A DNA stretch of 28,656 nt from CALZJC01 sp041574955 (GTDB lineage: Bacteria; Acidobacteriota; Thermoanaerobaculia; Multivoradales; JAHEKO01), in NCBI GenBank assembly GCA_041574955.1, contig JBFGNS010000038.1, positions 1 through 28,656 of the forward strand. Reading direction: 5' to 3'. The notes under the pieces are model-generated. The model was not told the DNA's origin. It saw only the letters and a list, made by a program, of their open reading frames with translations, and made no database searches. Shown piece by piece: positions 24,069 to 28,656 of the stretch. Every line of letters starts with the position of its first letter. The first letter of the stretch is position 1. The position numbers were made by a program, and so were the translations under genes.

Positions 24069-24653
24069 TCAGCTCTCCTTTCGCGACGCCGCCGGCTCGA
24101 GCGGCTCTACCACCAGGGTGTTGGCAGCCATCAGCTCGATCACCCGCACCCGCTCACCGGGACCGAGCGCACGGCCGGCGCGGGTGAACGCCTGCGCCAT
24201 CCGTATCTGTCCCTGCACCAGCACCTCGACCTGGCCGCTGCCGGCCATCGCCGCCGGCACCTTGACGTACACCGAGCCGACCACGCCGACGGCGTTGCTG
24301 TAATCGAGAGTGCCAGAGTAGCGCATGCCGTAGAGGGTCCTCATCAGCACCAGCACGCCGCCCATGAAGACGCCGCCGACGGCGGTCGAGACCACCACCG
24401 ACGGCAGCAGCCGCCAGCCGGACTCGAGTGCCACCACGCCGGTCCAGCCGAAGCCGACGAAGAAGGCGGTGACGGTGCGCAGCGACAGCACGCCGCCGCC
24501 GCCGTGATCGACGTCGTCGACGTCGAAGTCCGAGTCGCCGTCCATGCCGAACAGCATCAGCGCCAGCTGCATCGCCATCACCGCCGAGGTGGTTATGGCG
24601 ATGGTGTAGAAGACCTGGAGCGCGGTGCCGAGCGACGACCACCAGCCGAGCAT
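24069..24653 (-). CDS. NfeD-like/YqiJ-type membrane protein, flotillin partner
   Basis: 194 residues. Three hydrophobic segments (about 10-35, 60-78, 85-105) flank an Asp-rich loop (DGDSDFDVDDVDHG, about 38-51). The C-terminal part (about 112-185) has the small beta-barrel (OB-like) pattern of NfeD proteins, including VGVVGSVYVKVP and GERVRVIELMAANTLVVEPL. It lacks the N-terminal serine-protease domain of long NfeD proteins, so it is the short YuaF/YqiJ type that works with flotillins. The ATG at 24653 is backed by GGAGG eight bases upstream. A TAGAAT -10-like element (minus strand, 24674-24679) could give the pair its own promoter, without a good -35. The Asp-rich loop might bind divalent cations (inference). 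Confidence 0.85.
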   Translation of the reverse strand: MLGWWSSLGTALQVFYTIAITTSAVMAMQLALMLFGMDGDSDFDVDDVDHGGGGVLSLRTVTAFFVGFGWTGVVALESGWRLLPSVVVSTAVGGVFMGGVLVLMRTLYGMRYSGTLDYSNAVGVVGSVYVKVPAAMAGSGQVEVLVQGQIRMAQAFTRAGRALGPGERVRVIELMAANTLVVEPLEPAASRKES

Positions 24654-24702
24654 TGTGGGGACCTCCGCCGGCGATTCTATCCGGCTCGGCTATCGAGCCC
24701 GG

Positions 24703-26334
24703 CTATCGGGCACGGAGCTGGCGCCGCAGAGCCGTCCGGCGGGCCGCCAGCGAGGCCTTCACCTCGGGGTCGTTGGCCGCCTCGAACGCCAGGTCGAGCA
24801 GCCGCAGCCCTTCCTCGAGCTCGCCGTCGGCCACCGCGGCGCGCGCCGCGTCGAGCAGCGACGCCCGCTCCACCGCCTCGCGCGCGCGCGCCAGCAGCTC
24901 GTCGTCGCCGGCCGCCGCCAGGGCGCCGCGCACCAGCGCGGCCGCCGGCGGGATCCGCTCGGCGGCGAGGTACAGCTGCACCAGGTTGTACAGCACGTCG
25001 GCGCGCCGCGGTAGCTCGCGCCGCACGGCCTCGAGCAGTTCGACGCCGTGCTCGACGTCGCCGCCGGCGAGCAGCTGCGACGCCCCCAGCAGGGCGCGGC
25101 ACTCGGCAAACCGGGGATCCAGCCGGGCGGCCTCGGCGAGCGCCCGGCGCGCGGCCTCGGCCAGCTCCTCGGGCCGGCCGGCGCCGGCCTGATAACGGGC
25201 GACCAGGTGCCGGCCGTGGCGCAGCCAGCTCTCCGCCGAGCGCGGCCCGAGCGCCATCGCCTCTTCGTGCATCACCGCCGCCTCCTCGAGCCGCCCTTCC
25301 AGGTCGCGCACCGCCGCCAGACCGGAGTGGGCCTCGGGGTGGTAGCCGTCCCAGGCCAGGGCCAGGTGGTAGTGCCGCTCGGCCTCGGCGGTACGCCGCT
25401 GGCGCAGCTGCAGGTCGCCCAGCACCACCAGCACCTCGGCCGGCGCCGCCGGCGCCGCGACGGGCTCGGCCCGTGCCGGCAGCTCGACCCTCAGGCCGCC
25501 CTGCGGCAGCTCGCTCAGCAGATAGCCGCGCAGCCGCTCGCGCAGCGGCCCGACGCCGTAGCCCAGCGTCGCCTCGAGCGCCGCCTCCGGCGGCTCGCCG
25601 CGGTCGAGCCGCAACAGCAGCTCGGCGGCGCCGGCCAGCCGCGCCTCGTCGCCCGACAGCAGGTAGTGGACCAGCAGCCAGGAGACCGCGTACAGCCGCC
25701 CTGCCTCTTCCGCGCCGTGGTTCGCCGCCGACTCACGGGTGGCGGCCAGCACGGCGGCGAGCGAGAACTCGGGATGGCCGCGCAGCCAGCGCAGGTGGCG
25801 CTCGACCGGCCGGCCGAGAAAGGCGTAGCCGCCCTCGACCGCGAAGGTGCTGTAGTACTCCGCCAGCCCCTCGTTGAACCACAGCGGCACGCCCGGCAGG
25901 TTGTGCTGGACCAGCTCGTGGACGAACTCGTGCTGCACGGTGGCCAGGCTGCCCAGCCGCCGTGGGTCGGCGTCGAGGGTGATGAAGTTGCCGTCGCGGT
26001 GAGCCAGGAACTGGCCCAGGATCTTGAGGCTGCCGCGGTCGGCGACGGTCTTGTACGGCGCGTACGAGGCGTCGTCGCGGAACGCCACGATGCGGGTGGG
26101 GACCGGCGAGCGCAGCGCCATCTCCGGCGCCAGCCTGGCGAACGCCTCGCGCAGACGCTCCAGCCCTACAGCGATCTCTGCCGCCCGCTCGGCAGCCGCG
26201 TCGGAGTAGAGGGTGAAGTGCGCGCTGCGCACCTCGAGCCAGCTCTCGGGGTCGTCGGGCAGCGCCGCCGCCGGCGGCGCCAGGACGAGGGCGGCCACTG
26301 CCAACCCCGCCAGCCTGCGAGCGGTCGCCGGCAT
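24703..26334 (-). CDS. Exported gluzincin-type metallopeptidase with TPR repeats (DUF1570-like)
   Basis: 543 residues. The signal peptide (about 1-24, APPAAA) is followed by a DUF1570/peptidase-MA-like domain with HEFVH (zinc ligands His135 and His139, general base Glu136) and NEGLAEYY 15 residues later, Glu155 being the likely third ligand. From about 300 the protein is tetratricopeptide-like: AEVLVVLGDLQLRQRRTAEA, AESWLRHGRHL, ADVLYNLVQLYLAAERI. The same architecture occurs in many GC-rich soil bacteria with no known substrate. It starts seven bases after the helicase stop with no clear ribosome site, so it may depend on read-through from that gene, and lies 49 bases before the NfeD/flotillin pair. 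The zinc site looks complete, so catalytic activity is likely. Confidence 0.88.
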   Translation of the reverse strand: MPATARRLAGLAVAALVLAPPAAALPDDPESWLEVRSAHFTLYSDAAAERAAEIAVGLERLREAFARLAPEMALRSPVPTRIVAFRDDASYAPYKTVADRGSLKILGQFLAHRDGNFITLDADPRRLGSLATVQHEFVHELVQHNLPGVPLWFNEGLAEYYSTFAVEGGYAFLGRPVERHLRWLRGHPEFSLAAVLAATRESAANHGAEEAGRLYAVSWLLVHYLLSGDEARLAGAAELLLRLDRGEPPEAALEATLGYGVGPLRERLRGYLLSELPQGGLRVELPARAEPVAAPAAPAEVLVVLGDLQLRQRRTAEAERHYHLALAWDGYHPEAHSGLAAVRDLEGRLEEAAVMHEEAMALGPRSAESWLRHGRHLVARYQAGAGRPEELAEAARRALAEAARLDPRFAECRALLGASQLLAGGDVEHGVELLEAVRRELPRRADVLYNLVQLYLAAERIPPAAALVRGALAAAGDDELLARAREAVERASLLDAARAAVADGELEEGLRLLDLAFEAANDPEVKASLAARRTALRRQLRAR

Positions 26335-26341
26335 CGCCGGG

Positions 26342-27568
26342 CTACAGCAGGCGGCGCCGGATGCGCTGGCGGCCGCGGATGGTCTTCTTGGGAGGCTCGT
26401 ACGGATCGACGCCGGGGGCCGCCAGGCGCGGCATCTCCTGCCCGATGGCCGCTTCGATGTCGCGGATCATCTGCTTGTCACGCCAGGTGGCGATGGTCGA
26501 GACCACACCGTCCAGGGCGCCGCGCGCGGTACGGCCGGAGCGGTGGACGTAGTCCTCGACCGTCGCCGGCACGTCGAAGTTGATGATGTGCTCGCAGCGC
26601 GGCACGTCGATGCCGCGCGCCGCCACATCGGTGGCCACCAGAATGCGGTGCTCGCCGAGGCGGAAGCCGGTGAGCGCCTCGACCCGCTGCGACTGCGAGC
26701 GGTCGGAGTGCATGCGCTCGACCGCCAGATCCTGGATCTCGAGCTGGCGGCAGGCCCACTCGGCGTCCACCTTGCGCCGGATGAACACCAGCGTGCTGCC
26801 TTCGACCTCCCCCACCAGCGCCAGCAGGCACTGCTTCTTGTCGTCCTCGGCCACCATGTACAACCGGTGCTCGATGCCCTCGGCGGTGCGCCCGCTGGGC
26901 AGCAGGTCGACCTGCACCGGCTGGCGCATGAACCGCTTGGCCAGCCGCTCGATGGCCGCCGGCAGGGTGGCCGAGAACATCAGCGTCTGCCGCTCGCGCG
27001 GCACCGCCTCGAGGATGTCCTGAACCTGGGGCAGGAAGCCCAGATCGAGCATGTGGTCGGCCTCGTCGAGCACCAGCCGGCGGACGCCGTCGAGCGCGAT
27101 GTTGCGTCGCCGGTAGTGGTCGAGCAGACGGCCGGGCGTGGCCACCACCAGGTCGACGCCGCGCCGTAGCCGGGTGATCTGCGGCTGGATCTTGACGCCG
27201 CCGATCAGGCAGGCCAGCGCGAGGCCGCGGGTAGGGGCCAGCGACTCCAGGAAGTCCCGGGTCTGCAGCGCGATCTCGCGCGTCGGGCACACCACCAGCG
27301 CCGAGCAGCGGCCCGAGGGCTCGGTCCGCTCGAGCAGCGGCAGCCCGAAGGCGCCGGTCTTGCCCGAGCCGGTCTCGGCGAGGCCGATGACGTCGTGGCC
27401 GTCGAGCGCCGGCGGGATCACCTCGGCCTGGATCGGCGTCGGCCTCATGAAGCCGATCGTGGCCAGCGCCTCGACCAGGTCGTCGCCCAGGCGGAGGCCG
27501 CGGAAGTCCGCCACGTGGTCGGCGGCGGCCTGCTGTGGGATGCCCCGCGGCGTGGTTCTGGTGGTCAT
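26342..27568 (-). CDS. DEAD-box ATP-dependent RNA helicase
   Basis: 408 residues with the full two-domain core and little extra: Q motif PTPIQ (Gln47), motif I AETGSGKT (64-71), PTREIA, TPGRLLD, motif II DEAD (168-171), SAT in FSATLP, then VATDVAARGIDVP and motif VI HRSGRTAR. A 20-residue basic tail (KKTIRGRQRIRRRLL) may bind RNA. The closest known type is RhlE-like, but the short tail does not separate RhlE from similar enzymes. The ATG at 27568 is preferred over 27625, which adds a basic, unsupported leader; neither has an ideal ribosome site. It is the first gene of the minus-strand group and diverges from the protein kinase gene. Confidence 0.93.
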   Translation of the reverse strand: MTTRTTPRGIPQQAAADHVADFRGLRLGDDLVEALATIGFMRPTPIQAEVIPPALDGHDVIGLAETGSGKTGAFGLPLLERTEPSGRCSALVVCPTREIALQTRDFLESLAPTRGLALACLIGGVKIQPQITRLRRGVDLVVATPGRLLDHYRRRNIALDGVRRLVLDEADHMLDLGFLPQVQDILEAVPRERQTLMFSATLPAAIERLAKRFMRQPVQVDLLPSGRTAEGIEHRLYMVAEDDKKQCLLALVGEVEGSTLVFIRRKVDAEWACRQLEIQDLAVERMHSDRSQSQRVEALTGFRLGEHRILVATDVAARGIDVPRCEHIINFDVPATVEDYVHRSGRTARGALDGVVSTIATWRDKQMIRDIEAAIGQEMPRLAAPGVDPYEPPKKTIRGRQRIRRRLL

Positions 27569-27793
27569 CTGGATCGGTGTGCTCCCCGCCGGCCGGCGCT
27601 TCCGCAGGACCGGAGCAGACCTCACGGGCCTGGCGCTCCGAGCTCGACGGTATGGTGGATTGGGGGCGGCAGGGCTACCGCCACCCGGCCCTGGCTGCCG
27701 ATCATAGCAGCCGCGGCACGTGGCGCAGCAAAGTGTACTGCTTCATAGCCCGGCGGCCGGCGGCGGCGTACCGTTACAGGCGGAGGAACCGGC

Positions 27794-28656
27794 ATGAGCT
27801 CGCAGCAAACTCTCGGACGGTACGAGATCGTCGAGACTCTGGGCCGCGGCGCCGCCGGCGTGGTCTACCTGGCGCAGGACCCGGCGCTCGGCCGGCTGGT
27901 CGCGCTCAAGACCCTCGACCGCGCCGCCGGCGGCGAAGCCGAGACCCTGAGCCACCTGCGGGAGGCCCGCGCCGCCGGCTCGCTCGACCACCCCAACATC
28001 GTCACGGTGTACGACGTGGCGGCGGCCGGGGAGCGGCCGTTCATCGCCATGGAGTTCGTCCAGGGCACCGACCTCAAGGCGCTGCTGCGGCCACGTCAGC
28101 CGCTGCCACACGACTTCGTCCTGCAGCTGGTCGAACAGGTTGCCTCGGCGCTCGACCACGCCCACGGCCGCGGCATCGTGCACCGCGACGTCAAGCCCGG
28201 CAACATCCTGATCACCGACGACGAGCGCGTCAAGCTGGCCGACTTCGGCATCGCCGACACCCATGGCGACCGCGCCGGTGACCGGCTGGGAACGCCGCAC
28301 TACGTAGCTCCCGAGCAGCTCAAGGGACAACCCGTCGACCGCCGCGCCGACGTCTTCTCGCTCGGCGTCGTCGTCTACGAGATGCTCACCGGCCGGCGGC
28401 CGTTCGAGGCGCCCCAGCTCGAGGAGGTCGTCCGGCGGCTGGCCGACGAACCGTTCACCCCGCCCGCCGAGCATGGCGTCCAGCTGCCGGTGGCGGTCGA
28501 GGACGTGCTCGCCCGCGCCCTCGCCAAAGACCCCACCGACCGGTTCGCGACGGCCGGCAAGCTGTCCGCCGCGCTGGCCGAGGCGCTGCAGACCCCAGAC
28601 GAGGCCGCCACCCGTGATCTGTCGGACCTGCTGCCGGAGCCGGCCGCGGCGCCCGC
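27794..28656 (+). CDS. Hanks-type Ser/Thr protein kinase (3' end outside window)
   Basis: Open for 287 codons and cut by the window edge. A full kinase domain spans about 10-268: glycine loop GRGAAGVVY, Lys39 in VALK, alpha-C Glu57, catalytic HRDVKPGN (130-137) with Asp132, DFG (150-152), and APEQ. All catalytic residues are present, so it should be active. The activation segment is short and has only the Thr of LGTPHY as a clear phosphorylatable residue. After about 268 an acidic, Ala/Pro-rich juxtamembrane-like region begins; what follows (membrane helix, sensor, TPR or WD40) is not visible. The ATG at 27794 is well supported by GGAGG at 27782-27786, seven bases upstream. Confidence 0.95.
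   Translation, partial: MSSQQTLGRYEIVETLGRGAAGVVYLAQDPALGRLVALKTLDRAAGGEAETLSHLREARAAGSLDHPNIVTVYDVAAAGERPFIAMEFVQGTDLKALLRPRQPLPHDFVLQLVEQVASALDHAHGRGIVHRDVKPGNILITDDERVKLADFGIADTHGDRAGDRLGTPHYVAPEQLKGQPVDRRADVFSLGVVVYEMLTGRRPFEAPQLEEVVRRLADEPFTPPAEHGVQLPVAVEDVLARALAKDPTDRFATAGKLSAALAEALQTPDEAATRDLSDLLPEPAAAP

Noticed and set aside
24687..24708. Direct repeat CGGCTATCG (two copies, 13 bases apart) near the end of the metallopeptidase gene
   Set aside because: Short and partly coding; may be chance in this composition. No flanking feature supports a regulatory role.

Overview
This 28.7-kb window is high-GC bacterial DNA (about 70% G+C by eye) with tightly packed genes, frequent GTG starts and several 1-4 base gene overlaps. 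The gene mix includes an Npt-type nucleotide transporter with HEAT repeats, secreted alkaline-phosphatase-superfamily enzymes, DUF1570-type TPR metalloproteases, a flotillin/NfeD pair, a Hanks-type kinase and dispersed 'GTCATCC..GAGCG..GCGA' intergenic repeats. It suggests a Gram-negative soil or sediment lineage such as Acidobacteriota (Thermoanaerobaculia-like) or Myxococcota. That placement is inference; no rRNA or marker gene is present. There are no tRNAs, CRISPR arrays, insertion sequences or phage genes.

Layout. 1-549: 3' part of a rhomboid protease gene. 709-1173: Hsp20 chaperone with a clean terminator. 1303-6718: three-gene operon joined by two ATGA overlaps, encoding a nucleotide-transporter/HEAT protein, a small cyclic-nucleotide-binding-fold protein, and a secreted protein that appears to fuse a metallophosphatase to a FAM20/PI3K/HipA-like kinase fold. 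6723-10390 (minus): a histidine kinase with a degenerate receiver, overlapping by one base a receiver-PAS-GGDEF-EAL protein. 10540-10950: YjbQ-family protein. 10951-11224: repeats, then a near-consensus promoter with a palindromic operator in front of a TetR-type regulator (11225-11797). 11787-16976 (minus): four-gene operon of two paralogous exported phosphodiesterase/phosphotransferase-like proteins, a 63-aa ribbon-helix-helix-like protein and a membrane protein that may belong to the Oxa1/EMC3 superfamily; a sulfotransferase gene diverges from it. 17723-18703 (minus): TPR lipoprotein. 18808-20189: alpha/beta hydrolase overlapping peptidase E. 20190-20544: gene-free, with degenerate repeat copies. 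20545-22619: HMG-CoA-synthase-family enzyme followed by a lipoprotein alpha/beta hydrolase. 22648-27568 (minus): flotillin, NfeD-like protein, DUF1570/TPR metallopeptidase and DEAD-box helicase. 27794 to the right edge: Ser/Thr protein kinase, cut by the window end.

Most striking is the 1303-6718 operon. An ATP/ADP-translocase-like membrane protein is translationally coupled to an exported protein that carries both a phosphatase and a kinase-like domain. One reading, which is inference, is that the transporter moves nucleotide across the inner membrane so that an extracytoplasmic kinase/phosphatase can work. The second locus worth following is the paired alkaline-phosphatase-superfamily operon, one enzyme apparently membrane-anchored and the other a lipoprotein, which may modify an envelope polymer or lipid.
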